Positions 1 through 7,584 of a DNA stretch of 64,000 nucleotides are shown here, in pieces; positions within the stretch are counted from its first letter, which is position 1, and each line of letters opens with the position of its first letter. The stretch is from NCBI GenBank assembly GCA_965213765.1, contig OZ243926.1, positions 3,534,001-3,598,000 on the forward strand, given 5' to 3'. The notes beneath the pieces are model-generated. The model was not told where the DNA came from. It did not search any database and worked only from the letters and a program-made list of their open reading frames with translations. The position numbers and the translations under genes were made by a program. This DNA is from JAJDXO01 sp965213765. GTDB lineage: Bacteria > Pseudomonadota > Alphaproteobacteria > Rhodospirillales > UBA2165.

Positions 1-1
1 G

Positions 2-850
2 ATCACCGCGATCACCTGGTCGGGCAATGCCATCGTCGCCCGCGCCGTCCACGAGGTGGTGCCGCCCATCGGCCTGTCGTTCTGGCGCTGGGCGGCCACG
101 GTGCCCGTCTTCCTGCTCCTCGCCTGGCCCCATTTGAAACGGGATATCCCGGAAGCCGCCGCCAACTGGAAAATCCTCGTGGTGCTGAGCGTGCTGTCGG
201 TGAGCATCTACAATTCGTTCATCTACATCGCCCTCAATTCGACGACGGCGACCAACTCGTTCCTGATCAACACGTCGCGCCCCGTGATCATCGTGATCCT
301 GTCGCTGATAATCCTGCGGCTGGCGGTCACCGGCCGGCAGGTCGCCGGACTGGCGCTCGGCCTGATCGGCACGGCGGTGATCGTGTCCCGGGGCGATCTC
401 GGCGTCGTTGCGGCGCTGGATTTCGTACCCGGTGATCTGTGGGTCTTGGCGGCGACCCTATCCTGGGCGCTGTACACGGTCTATCTCGGCAAGCGCCCCA
501 AGGTCCATCTCGCCAGCTTCATGTTCCTGACCGCGGTCATCGGCCTCGCCGTGCTGGCGCCGTTCTATTGGTGGGAGCATGTCTATGTCCGTCCCGTGCC
601 CCTGGCCCCCGAAACCTTCTTCGCGGTGGCCTATCTCTCTATCGTCGCCTCGGTGATCGCCTATATGGCCTATAACCGGGCGGTCGAAATCCTGGGCCCC
701 AACGTGGCCGGCCTGACGTCCTATTTTGTGCCGGTGTTCGGCGTCACCCTGGCGATCCTGCTGTTGGGCGAGAGCTTTCGGCTGTTCCACGCCATCGGCA
801 TCGCGCTGCTGCTCAGCGGCGTCTATCTGGCGACCAAGGCCAAGGGATAG
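2..850 (+). CDS. EamA/DMT-family permease, 5' end cut by window edge
   Basis: Inner-membrane permease of the drug/metabolite transporter superfamily; substrate unknown. The frame is open to the left edge and already reads like the first EamA helix (WSGNAIVAR, then the RWAATVP segment), so the true start lies outside. About 282 residues are visible, with alternating hydrophobic helices and two EamA repeats; the second repeat begins near the WVLAATLSWALYTV stretch. The C-terminus ends in a typical short Lys-rich tail. It is followed 12 bp later by an enoyl-CoA hydratase gene on the same strand, so co-transcription is possible. A GTG at 56 could be taken as a start, but it would delete the first helix, so I prefer the partial reading. 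Confidence 0.85.
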   Translation: MTAITWSGNAIVARAVHEVVPPIGLSFWRWAATVPVFLLLAWPHLKRDIPEAAANWKILVVLSVLSVSIYNSFIYIALNSTTATNSFLINTSRPVIIVILSLIILRLAVTGRQVAGLALGLIGTAVIVSRGDLGVVAALDFVPGDLWVLAATLSWALYTVYLGKRPKVHLASFMFLTAVIGLAVLAPFYWWEHVYVRPVPLAPETFFAVAYLSIVASVIAYMAYNRAVEILGPNVAGLTSYFVPVFGVTLAILLLGESFRLFHAIGIALLLSGVYLATKAKG

Positions 851-862
851 TATAAGCCGGAT

Positions 863-1654
863 ATGTCAAATTCTTCCGGCGATCTGATCCTCACCGAGCG
901 CGACGGCGCCATCGCCACCGTCATCCTCAACCGCGCGGAAAAGTTCAACGCCTTGAACAAGGAGATGTGGGCGGGCGTCGGCGAGGCCTTCCGGGCCCTT
1001 GACGGCGACGAGGGTATCCGCTGCGTCATCCTCCGGGGCGCCGGCGAGAAGGCCATGGGACCGGGCGCCGATATCGCCGAGTTTTCCGAGGCGCGCGGCA
1101 ACTCGGAACAGGCGGCGGATTACGGCGGGCTGATGCACACGGCCATGCACGCGATCCGCGACTGCCGTCATCCGACGGTGGCGCAGATCCACGGGCTGTG
1201 CGTCGGCGGCGCGCTTGAACTGGCTTTGTCGTGCGATATCCGCATCTGCGGCGAAGGCTCCCGGTTCGGCATTCCCGTCAACCGGCTGGGTCTGGTGATG
1301 GCCTATCCGGAGATCGAGGCGCTGGTCGGCTTGGTCGGCCGCTCGGCGGCGCTGGAAATACTCTATGAGGGCCGGGTGTTCGATGCCGCCGAAGCCAAGG
1401 ACAAAGGCCTGGTGAACCGGGTGGTTGCCGATGACCGGGTCGCCGGCGAGGCCCGGGCCGCCGCCGAGCGCATCGCCGAGGGCGCGCCCCTGGTCAACCG
1501 CTGGCACAAGAAATTCGTCGGCCGCATCCTCGCCGGCGGCGAATTGTCGGCGGAAGAAGCGGCCGAGGGTTTCGCCTGCTTCGATACCGAGGATTTCAAA
1601 GAGGGTGTCCGCGCCTTCCTCGCCAAGGACAAACCGGACTTCAAGGGCGAGTAG
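863..1654 (+). CDS. Enoyl-CoA hydratase/isomerase family protein
   Basis: Crotonase-fold enzyme of 263 residues acting on a CoA thioester. The oxyanion-hole regions are GADIAEF (about 68-74) and GLCVGGALELALSCD (111-125), with Glu119 at the first catalytic glutamate position. At the second catalytic position, where hydratases usually have Glu in FGxPE, this protein reads FGIPVN with Val139. The hydration chemistry may therefore be altered, and an isomerase, lyase or hydrolase role is possible. Its stop is 1 bp before the start of a class III CoA-transferase gene, so the two form an operon that probably activates and then processes one acyl substrate. The substrate cannot be told from sequence. 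Confidence 0.88.
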   Translation: MSNSSGDLILTERDGAIATVILNRAEKFNALNKEMWAGVGEAFRALDGDEGIRCVILRGAGEKAMGPGADIAEFSEARGNSEQAADYGGLMHTAMHAIRDCRHPTVAQIHGLCVGGALELALSCDIRICGEGSRFGIPVNRLGLVMAYPEIEALVGLVGRSAALEILYEGRVFDAAEAKDKGLVNRVVADDRVAGEARAAAERIAEGAPLVNRWHKKFVGRILAGGELSAEEAAEGFACFDTEDFKEGVRAFLAKDKPDFKGE

Positions 1655-1655
1655 C

Positions 1656-2864
1656 ATGGGCGGCCTGCTGGACGGTATCCGGGTGATCGAACTCAGCCAC
1701 GTGATGGCCGCCCCCACCTGCGGGCTGCATCTCTCCGACATGGGCGCCGACGTGATCAAGGTCGAGCGGTTGCCGGGCGGCGACAACGTCCGCCGGAACG
1801 GGCCGTTCGTCGACGGCGAGTCCGCCGGGTTCGCGATGATGAACCGCGGCAAGCGGGGCGTGGCGCTGGATCTCCGCTCCGGCGACGGCCGCGCGGTCCT
1901 GCGGCGGCTGGCGGACCGGGCGGATGTGTTTATCGAAAACTACCGCCGGGGCGCCATGGAGCATTACGGCGTCGGCTGGGAGAGTGTCCGCGGGACCAAC
2001 CCCCGGCTGGTCTACTGCACCGTCTCCGGTTACGGCGCGACCGGACCGCTGGCCGGGCAGGGCGGTTTCGATCTGGTGGCGCAGGGGATGAGCGGACTGA
2101 TGAGCATCACCGGCGAAGGTCCGGGCCGGCCGCCGGTCAAGGTCGGCGCGCCGGTGACCGACATCACCGCCGGGACGCTGGCCGCCATGGGGATCCTCGG
2201 CGCGCTGGTCGCCCGCGGGCGCACCGGCGAAGGGCAGTATGTGGACACGTCGCTCTACGAGGCCGGGATCATGCACACCTATTGGCAGTCGGCGATCTAC
2301 CTCAATTCCGGTGAGGTGCCGATGGCGATGGGGTCGGCCCATCCGATGATGGCGCCCTATCAGGCGTTCCCCACCGCCGACGGATGGATCAATGTGGGAA
2401 GCGCCAACCAGGGTCTGTGGCTCAAGCTGATCGGGCTCTTGGGCGCGCCGGAACTGGCGGACGACGACCGGTTCGCCGAACCGCCGCAGCGGATCGAAAA
2501 CCTGGATCGGCTGGTGGGGGTGCTGACCCCTCTGTTTCAGGCCAAATCCACCGCCGAGTGGCAGGCGCTGCTTGACGGGGCGGGCATTCCCGCCGGGCCG
2601 GTCTACGATGTCGCGCAGATGGCGGCCGATCCGCAGACCCAAGCCCGCGACATGATCCGCGAGACCGAGACCCATGAGGGCTCGGCCATGCGGGTGCTGG
2701 GTCATCCGGTGAAGTACTCCGCCGCCGAAACCCCGGTGCGGCTGCCCGGCCCGGCCCTCGGCGAGCACAACCGCGAGGTGCTTCTCGAGTTCGGCTATGA
2801 CGACGCTGAAATCAATGCCTTTGAGGAATCCGGTGCTATCGGCGGCTCCGGCGGCACGGACTAG
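1656..2864 (+). CDS. Class III (CaiB/BaiF-type) acyl-CoA transferase
   Basis: CoA-transferase of the formyl-CoA transferase family, 402 residues, the normal length. The start is the ATG 1 bp after the preceding stop; the protein begins MGGLLDGIRVIELSH, the usual family start. The catalytic Asp is expected at Asp139 in GQGGFDLVAQG, and the second half carries the GxYVDTSLYEA segment. It would move CoA to an organic acid, giving the thioester used by the enoyl-CoA hydratase directly upstream. The TAG stop forms part of the CTAG that starts a repeat element downstream. Acceptor and donor acids are unknown. Confidence 0.9.
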   Translation: MGGLLDGIRVIELSHVMAAPTCGLHLSDMGADVIKVERLPGGDNVRRNGPFVDGESAGFAMMNRGKRGVALDLRSGDGRAVLRRLADRADVFIENYRRGAMEHYGVGWESVRGTNPRLVYCTVSGYGATGPLAGQGGFDLVAQGMSGLMSITGEGPGRPPVKVGAPVTDITAGTLAAMGILGALVARGRTGEGQYVDTSLYEAGIMHTYWQSAIYLNSGEVPMAMGSAHPMMAPYQAFPTADGWINVGSANQGLWLKLIGLLGAPELADDDRFAEPPQRIENLDRLVGVLTPLFQAKSTAEWQALLDGAGIPAGPVYDVAQMAADPQTQARDMIRETETHEGSAMRVLGHPVKYSAAETPVRLPGPALGEHNREVLLEFGYDDAEINAFEESGAIGGSGGTD

Positions 2865-3318
2865 GGTCTGTACTCAATTAGGGGATTTTCCTTTTTGCGT
2901 CCTCTCACCCTGCCCCTCTCCCCCAAGGAAGGGGGCGAGGGAACCCACCGAAACTCCCTCTCCCTCCGGGAGAGGGCCGGGGTGAGGGTGGGAGTGAGCG
3001 TGAGGGTGATATGGAAATTCCCCCTCACCCAGCTACGGCTATGGCTCGCAGGCTCGCCAAGCCTCCGCATCCCTCTCCCCCTGACGGGGGCGAGGGAACT
3101 TAATCCGGCAACGCGGCTACTCCCTCTCCCTCTCTGAGGGAGAGGGTCGGGGTGAGGGTGATATGGAAATTCCCCCTCACCCAGCTCCGGGTAGGCTTGG
3201 CGTTCGCCTCGCCAACCCTCCGCATCCCTCTCCCCCTGACGGGGGCGAGGGACCTTGCGCCGCGCTGTCCTCATCGCCGCGACACTCATATGGCGGCTCA
3301 ATCGGGTCCGAACCTTAG
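2861..3318. repeat. MITE-like mosaic repeat element, copy 1 (complete)
   Basis: About 458 bp of non-coding repeat fills this gap. The left end reads CTAG then GGTCTGTACTCAATTA. The right end, read on the other strand, is CTAAGGTTCGGACCCGATTG, so the ends are inverted relatives. The flanks CTAG and TTAG look like a 4-bp target duplication with one difference. Inside are modules found many times in this window: one based on CCCTCTCCCTCTCTGAGGG followed by GGGTGAGGGTG, and one beginning TATGGAAATTCCCCCTCACC. The same unit lies inverted at 17355-17765. No transposase is encoded. The sequence from 3319 to 3373 holds nothing I recognise. Confidence 0.7.
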
Positions 3319-3373
3319 CGGGCGCGGATATACGCCGGATCCGGACTGTCGTCGGATCCCGGTTTAGCCCTGT

Positions 3374-3955
3374 TTACCCGGGCGCGTCCTTGCCGGCGGT
3401 GAACGTAAAGCCGGTCTTCTCGAACTCGGCGGTGAGCCCCGGTTGGATCGCCTCGATCTGCTCCCGCGCCTTGACCGCAAAGTCGATGTCGTTGAGATCG
3501 TGGACTCCGCCGGAGATGATCACCTGCAGAATACCTTCCTCGTCCGAAATATTACGGAACCCCCGGCAGACGCCCGGCGGCACCGAAATGGTGTCGTAGA
3601 GGCCGAGTTCCACCCGTTCGGCGCCGTCGTCGTTCCAATAGACCTCGAAGCGTCCCTTCATCACGGTGAAGGTCTCGTAGGTCCGGAGATGGGCGTGCAG
3701 CGACGGGCCGGTGCCGGGCGGGCAGATCGCGTGGGTCATGGTGATGCCGCCGGCGCCGGTGATCGGCGCGGACGCATTGATCGGCGTATCCAGGCCTTCA
3801 TCCAGGCCGATGACGCTCATCAGCTTCCGCGACCAGACGATGTCGGCGGCCTCGACGGGAATGCCGGTGTTCTTCTGGGCCTCCAGGGGCTCCAGTTCGT
3901 CGAACCGGGCGACCCGCTCCCGCATCTCGGTGCCCGTAATCTCGATGGTGCGCAT
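3374..3955 (-). CDS. Cupin-domain protein
   Basis: Single-domain cupin of 193 residues with no signal peptide. The start is the ATG at 3955, preceded by GGAGGGGAAAGAG; a longer frame to 4078 lacks such a site. Cupin motif 1 is visible as GPSLHAHLRTYETFTVMKGRFEVYW (in pieces: SLHAHLRTYE, then MKGRFEVYW), and motif 2 as the VPPGVCRGFRN region. The HxH pair and Glu fit a metal site, although motif 2 has Cys-Arg where many cupins have His. The function is probably a small-molecule dioxygenase, isomerase or binding protein, and the substrate is unknown. It is divergent from the DUF1971 gene 90 bp away. Confidence 0.8.
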   Translation of the reverse strand: MRTIEITGTEMRERVARFDELEPLEAQKNTGIPVEAADIVWSRKLMSVIGLDEGLDTPINASAPITGAGGITMTHAICPPGTGPSLHAHLRTYETFTVMKGRFEVYWNDDGAERVELGLYDTISVPPGVCRGFRNISDEEGILQVIISGGVHDLNDIDFAVKAREQIEAIQPGLTAEFEKTGFTFTAGKDAPG

Positions 3956-4044
3956 CTCTTTCCCCTCCGGTGAGTGCTGCCGACCGGAAGGGTGCCGTGA
4001 TCCCGGCAAGAGATCAACAGTGTCGGATCGTGGTAAGCTCCAGG

Positions 4045-4341
4045 ATGACCGAAACCGGCCAGGCCAGGATGCCGGCACTCCCCGACGGGCTCACGCGGTA
4101 CCACAAGACCCCGGTGTTCACGGCCGGCAGCGTGCCGGACGGCATCACCGGCGATCACAGCACCAAGCCCGGCGTCTGGGCTCTCATCCAAGTGGTCCGC
4201 GGGTCGCTCCGCTACGAGATCATCGAACGGGGCGAAGTGTATGCGCTGACCCCTGACCGGCCGGGCGTGGCCGAGCCGGAGGTGACCCACAAGGTCACGC
4301 CCGATGGCGAGGCCGAGTTTTTCATCGAGTTCTGGCGGTAG
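4045..4341 (+). CDS. DUF1971 (YeaR/TehB N-terminal-like) protein
   Basis: Small protein of 98 residues matching the DUF1971 beta-barrel fold: LPDGLTRYHKTPVFTAGSVPDG at the start, then WALIQVVRGSLRYEI, and VTHKVTPDGEAEFFIEFWR at the end. This is essentially the whole family length. Relatives are cupin-like proteins linked to tellurite or nitrate/nitrite stress in enterobacteria; the role here is unknown. The start at 4045 is chosen because the family conservation begins just after it. It sits between a divergent cupin and a convergent thioredoxin-fold gene whose stop is 12 bp away. Confidence 0.8.
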   Translation: MTETGQARMPALPDGLTRYHKTPVFTAGSVPDGITGDHSTKPGVWALIQVVRGSLRYEIIERGEVYALTPDRPGVAEPEVTHKVTPDGEAEFFIEFWR

Positions 4342-4353
4342 GCGCCGGCCGGA

Positions 4354-5079
4354 TCAGGCCGCCTGCGGGCCCTGGTCTTCCTTCTTCGGCCCGGACAGCT
4401 TGGCCTTGAGGCGCGAGAGGTCGAACTTGATGTGCGCCCAAGTGATCATCGGCAGGGCGGCCAGCAAATCCCAGACCGCATCCCAGCCGCCGCGCAGCAC
4501 GACGGGGAACATGATCCACGGCGCGGCGGTGATGATCTGGATATGTTCCCGGGTGTGGAGCCGGTCGCGGTTCCGCAGCACCTTCTCCGCGTTCTTCGGG
4601 AACGACCAGTCGCAGCGGTAGATCACCTTTCCGTCCGGGTTGATCACATAGATCATGTTGGGCAGGGTGCCGTACTGGTGGTGCATGGTCCCCTGAAGAT
4701 CGTCGACCAGGACGGTGCGCGGGTCCTTGTAGATTTCCATCATCTCGGTCGCCAGTTTGAGCTTCTGCTCGTCCGATTCGTGCGGGCCGAGGCGCGAGCC
4801 CGGATGGGCCTCGCGGACATAGACCAGCAAAAACTCCACATCCGGGTACTTGTCCTTGAGCCTGGCGAAGCCCTTGACGTTCTTCACGTACATGGAGCAG
4901 GTGATGGAGCCGGTCTCCAGGACCACCCACTTGCCCTTGTAGTCGTCCAGGCTCACTTCCCGGCCTTCCGGGGTGCGGACGGTGAAATTGCCGGCGGGTT
5001 CGCCGGCCTTGGGTCCGTTGAACGAGCTCAAATCGTACTCGGACATCTTGTAGCGTTTGTAATTGTACGTCGTGGGCAT
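4354..5079 (-). CDS. Iodothyronine deiodinase-like thioredoxin-fold protein
   Basis: 241-residue protein with a thioredoxin-like core resembling the T4-deiodinase family. The active-site position of vertebrate deiodinases, a selenocysteine, appears here as Cys61 in ETGSITCSMYV, encoded by TGC. The second half carries KVIYRCDWSFPKNA, which resembles the deiodinase-type region, followed by a hydrophobic segment (PWIMFPVVLRGGWDAVWDLLAALPMI) and a Lys-rich tail. The start ATG at 5079 has GGAGG 7 nt upstream, which decides it over a longer frame to 5118. Related bacterial proteins are redox enzymes of unknown substrate, possibly dehalogenases or peroxiredoxin-like. No partner gene is evident. Confidence 0.72.
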   Translation of the reverse strand: MPTTYNYKRYKMSEYDLSSFNGPKAGEPAGNFTVRTPEGREVSLDDYKGKWVVLETGSITCSMYVKNVKGFARLKDKYPDVEFLLVYVREAHPGSRLGPHESDEQKLKLATEMMEIYKDPRTVLVDDLQGTMHHQYGTLPNMIYVINPDGKVIYRCDWSFPKNAEKVLRNRDRLHTREHIQIITAAPWIMFPVVLRGGWDAVWDLLAALPMITWAHIKFDLSRLKAKLSGPKKEDQGPQAA

Positions 5080-5219
5080 AAATGCCTCCGTCGAAATTCC
5101 GCAACGCGGGAGCCGCAAAATCGGCGCACTATCTGGACCGTCTTATATAAGAGTGCGCCGACATCGCCAAGTCAAAGGCCGGTGAGGGCAGTGCGTTCAC
5201 CGGGGTATGACCGGCCATA

Positions 5220-5858
5220 TCAAGATTTATGCTCCATGAAATCCGCCATCGCATCGATGGCTTGCGTCCAGTTCTGTTCCGTCGTCCGGCCCGACATCTT
5301 GCGCGGCTCGAAGGAGTGATCGCCGTCCTCCAGCCACACCACCTCGCAGGCGTCCGACAAGGGGTAGCCCGGTACCTCGTCGCGGGTGCCGAAGGGATCG
5401 CGGGTGCCCTGCAAAATCAGCGTGGGGGTGAGGAGGGTATCGACGCTCCGGAAGCGGGCGGCTTCCGGCTTGCCGGGCCCGTGGAAGGGAAAGCCCAGGC
5501 AGATCAGCCCGGCCACCGGATCCCCGGAACTTTCGGCCTGGTCGGCGGCGTAGCTCGCCACCCGTCCGCCCATGGACTTGCCGCCGATAAACAGGTTTTC
5601 AGGCCCGAAATGATTGACCACCTCCATCCAAGTGTCGAGCAGCACGTCGGCCCGGTCGGGCGGGCGGCGGGTGCCGTCGGCCCGCATCTTCCGCATGTAG
5701 GGAAACTCGAACCGGGCGACCCGGATGCCGCGGGCGCCCAGGCTCTCGGCGAAATGGTCCATGAAGCCGGAGTTCATGCCGATCCCCGCCCCGTGGGCGA
5801 ACGCGAAGGTGTGGTCGGCGCCGTCGGGGCCGTCGAAATGGAGCGGCGGGAGGGGCAT
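5220..5858 (-). CDS. Alpha/beta hydrolase, Tex30/KANL3-like
   Basis: Compact 212-residue alpha/beta hydrolase. The nucleophile elbow is GGKSMGGR with Ser95, the acid is Asp154 in GTRDPFG, and the base is His181 in DGDHSF. The N-terminus has the AHGAGIGMNS oxyanion region seen in the Tex30/KANL3 group, whose bacterial members have no settled substrate. The protein appears cytosolic. The gene starts 4 bp before the stop of the TauD-type gene, which is upstream on the same strand, so the two probably form one transcript with the hydrolase second. Confidence 0.85.
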   Translation of the reverse strand: MPLPPLHFDGPDGADHTFAFAHGAGIGMNSGFMDHFAESLGARGIRVARFEFPYMRKMRADGTRRPPDRADVLLDTWMEVVNHFGPENLFIGGKSMGGRVASYAADQAESSGDPVAGLICLGFPFHGPGKPEAARFRSVDTLLTPTLILQGTRDPFGTRDEVPGYPLSDACEVVWLEDGDHSFEPRKMSGRTTEQNWTQAIDAMADFMEHKS

Positions 5859-5861
5859 CGA

Positions 5862-6710
5862 TCAGTAGGGCGTACCGTGTCCGCCGAAGGTCACCCGGGT
5901 CAGCTCCCGGTATTCCGGAAAGAAATCGTCCACCGCGGCGTGCTGGGTCGCCGAATTGTCCCAGACCGCGAGGGTGCCTACCCGCCACTTGTGGCGGTAC
6001 TGAAACTCGGGCCGCGCCGGGAGGGCCAGCAGGAAGTTCAGGATGCCCTGGCTTTCCAGCCGGGGAATGCCGACGATGTGGCTGGCGAAGGCCGAATTCG
6101 CATTGATGATCTTCTTGCCGGTCCGCGGATGGGTGCGGATGAGGGGCTGGGCGATGGGCGGGTTGGCGGTCTTGTGTTCGATGTAATGCTCGCCGCCCCG
6201 CTGAAATATTCCCTGCCGGCCGGAGAGCGCCATGTCCCAGCTGTGCACCACCTTCAGGTCTTCCAGGTAGACCTTCATCTTGTCCGACAGCGAGTCATAG
6301 GCCGCGGTCATGCTGGTCCACACGGTGTCGCCCCTGCCCTTGGGGATCACGCGGGAATAGAGGCTGGTGCCGCCCGGCGGCTCCGCGGCCCAGGTCAGGT
6401 CCGCATGCCATTTCGCGGTGCCCGTCGGCGGCGTGTTCTCGTCGTTGATGACGATCTCGATTTCCGGGTCGTCGTCCAGGTGGTCGAAAAAGATGTCGGA
6501 CGGCAGGAGGGGTCCGAATATACGGGTCGCTTCCTTCTGGTTGTCCGGGGTCAGATTTTGCTCGGGGAAGAAAATGACCTGATGGTCGTCGAGGGCCCGG
6601 CGGAGCCCGTCCTTTTCGCCGTCGGATATCTCCGCCGTCAGATCGACATTGTGGATGACCGCGCCCAGGCGCGCGCCGACGGTCTCGATCTCCAGCCTGG
6701 AATTTCTAAT
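5862..6710 (-). CDS. TauD/TfdA-family Fe(II)/2-oxoglutarate dioxygenase, non-standard start
   Basis: 2-oxoglutarate-dependent dioxygenase of about 282 residues. The iron ligands are visible: His and Asp in KWHADLTW, the distal His in NSATQHAAVDD, and the 2-oxoglutarate Arg in the ELTRVTF segment. The frame is clearly coding up to LEIETVGARLGAVIHNVDLT, the normal TauD N-terminus. From the upstream TAA to codon 121, however, there is no ATG, GTG or TTG; the first is GTG at 6350, which would remove the HxD motif. I place the start at ATT 6710, which has GGGAGAGG 4 nt upstream; CTG at 6695 is an alternative. A sequencing error is also possible. The hydrolase at 5220 follows in the same operon. 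Confidence 0.75.
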   Translation of the reverse strand: MRNSRLEIETVGARLGAVIHNVDLTAEISDGEKDGLRRALDDHQVIFFPEQNLTPDNQKEATRIFGPLLPSDIFFDHLDDDPEIEIVINDENTPPTGTAKWHADLTWAAEPPGGTSLYSRVIPKGRGDTVWTSMTAAYDSLSDKMKVYLEDLKVVHSWDMALSGRQGIFQRGGEHYIEHKTANPPIAQPLIRTHPRTGKKIINANSAFASHIVGIPRLESQGILNFLLALPARPEFQYRHKWRVGTLAVWDNSATQHAAVDDFFPEYRELTRVTFGGHGTPY

Positions 6711-6823
6711 CTGACCTCTCCCGGAATATTCGACCGGGAGTATAGACCAACGCGGCGGGCGAATACCGCAATTCGTTTACGGCGCGGCCTCTCTCGCCTA
6801 CGCTGAGGCCGAAGGAGAGCCCC

Positions 6824-7582
6824 ATGAGCGAGCCCATCTGGAACCAGTTCCTCACCGAGCGGGACAAACAGGTCTTTGCCGCCGCCGGCTACGGCACCCG
6901 GGCCGGCTACGGCGACAAGCCGGCGTTGATCGTCATCGACGTCAATTACAATTTCTGCGGCGACAAGCGGGAGCCGATCCTGGAGAGCATCAAGCGCTAC
7001 CGCAACTCCTGCGGCGAGGATGCGTGGGATGCGCTGCCGGTGATCGCCAAGCTGATCGGGACCTTCCGGGCCAGGGAGATGCCGGTGATCTACTCCACCG
7101 GCGACGGCCGGCCGGACGGCTGGGACAGCGGCGGCTGGGCATGGAAGAACAACCGGAGCAGCGAGGATCTGGCGCCGCCGCCGGAACGCCACAGCAACCG
7201 GGACGGCAACGACATCATGGACGGGATTGCGCCGGGGCCCCGGGACATCGTCATCCGCAAGGGGAAACCCAGCGTGTTCTACGGTACCCAGCTCATGGGC
7301 TTCCTGAACGATCTCGGCGCCGACTCGTTGATCGTCACCGGCACCACCACGTCGGGCTGCGTGCGGGCCACCGTATTGGACGCCTTCAGCCTCAATCTCC
7401 GCACCATCATCGTCGCCGATGCCTGTTTCGACCGCTCGCAGGCCTCTCACGCCATCAATCTCTGCGACATGAACGCCAAATATTCGGACGTGGTGATGGC
7501 GGAAGAGGTTTTGGAGCATGTCGGCGCCATGACGCCGGTCTCATACAACTTGCCCTCGGGCGAGACCCTGAACAGCCGCTGA
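6824..7582 (+). CDS. Isochorismatase-family cysteine hydrolase
   Basis: 252-residue hydrolase of the isochorismatase/N-carbamoylsarcosine amidase superfamily. The catalytic triad is visible: Asp39 in ALIVIDVNYNF, Lys146 in VIRKGKPSVF, and Cys179 in TGTTTSGCVRATV. The DANGER-type cis-peptide region is in the TTTSGCV loop. Such enzymes hydrolyse amides or ureas of small metabolites. The start has AAGGAGAG upstream. The next gene, an alpha/beta hydrolase, starts 3 bp after its stop, and the pair may act in sequence on one amide or ester substrate. It is divergent from the TauD-type gene. Confidence 0.88.
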   Translation: MSEPIWNQFLTERDKQVFAAAGYGTRAGYGDKPALIVIDVNYNFCGDKREPILESIKRYRNSCGEDAWDALPVIAKLIGTFRAREMPVIYSTGDGRPDGWDSGGWAWKNNRSSEDLAPPPERHSNRDGNDIMDGIAPGPRDIVIRKGKPSVFYGTQLMGFLNDLGADSLIVTGTTTSGCVRATVLDAFSLNLRTIIVADACFDRSQASHAINLCDMNAKYSDVVMAEEVLEHVGAMTPVSYNLPSGETLNSR

Positions 7583-7584
7583 CC

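Noticed and set aside
2861..3301. Arg/Pro/Gly-rich frames inside repeat blocks (also at 17492-17765, 21480-21797, 33271-33709)
   Set aside because: They translate the palindromic repeats, recur in many copies and frames, and lack start signals.
4897..4899. Selenocysteine in the deiodinase-like protein
   Set aside because: The codon is TGC, so the residue is ordinary cysteine.
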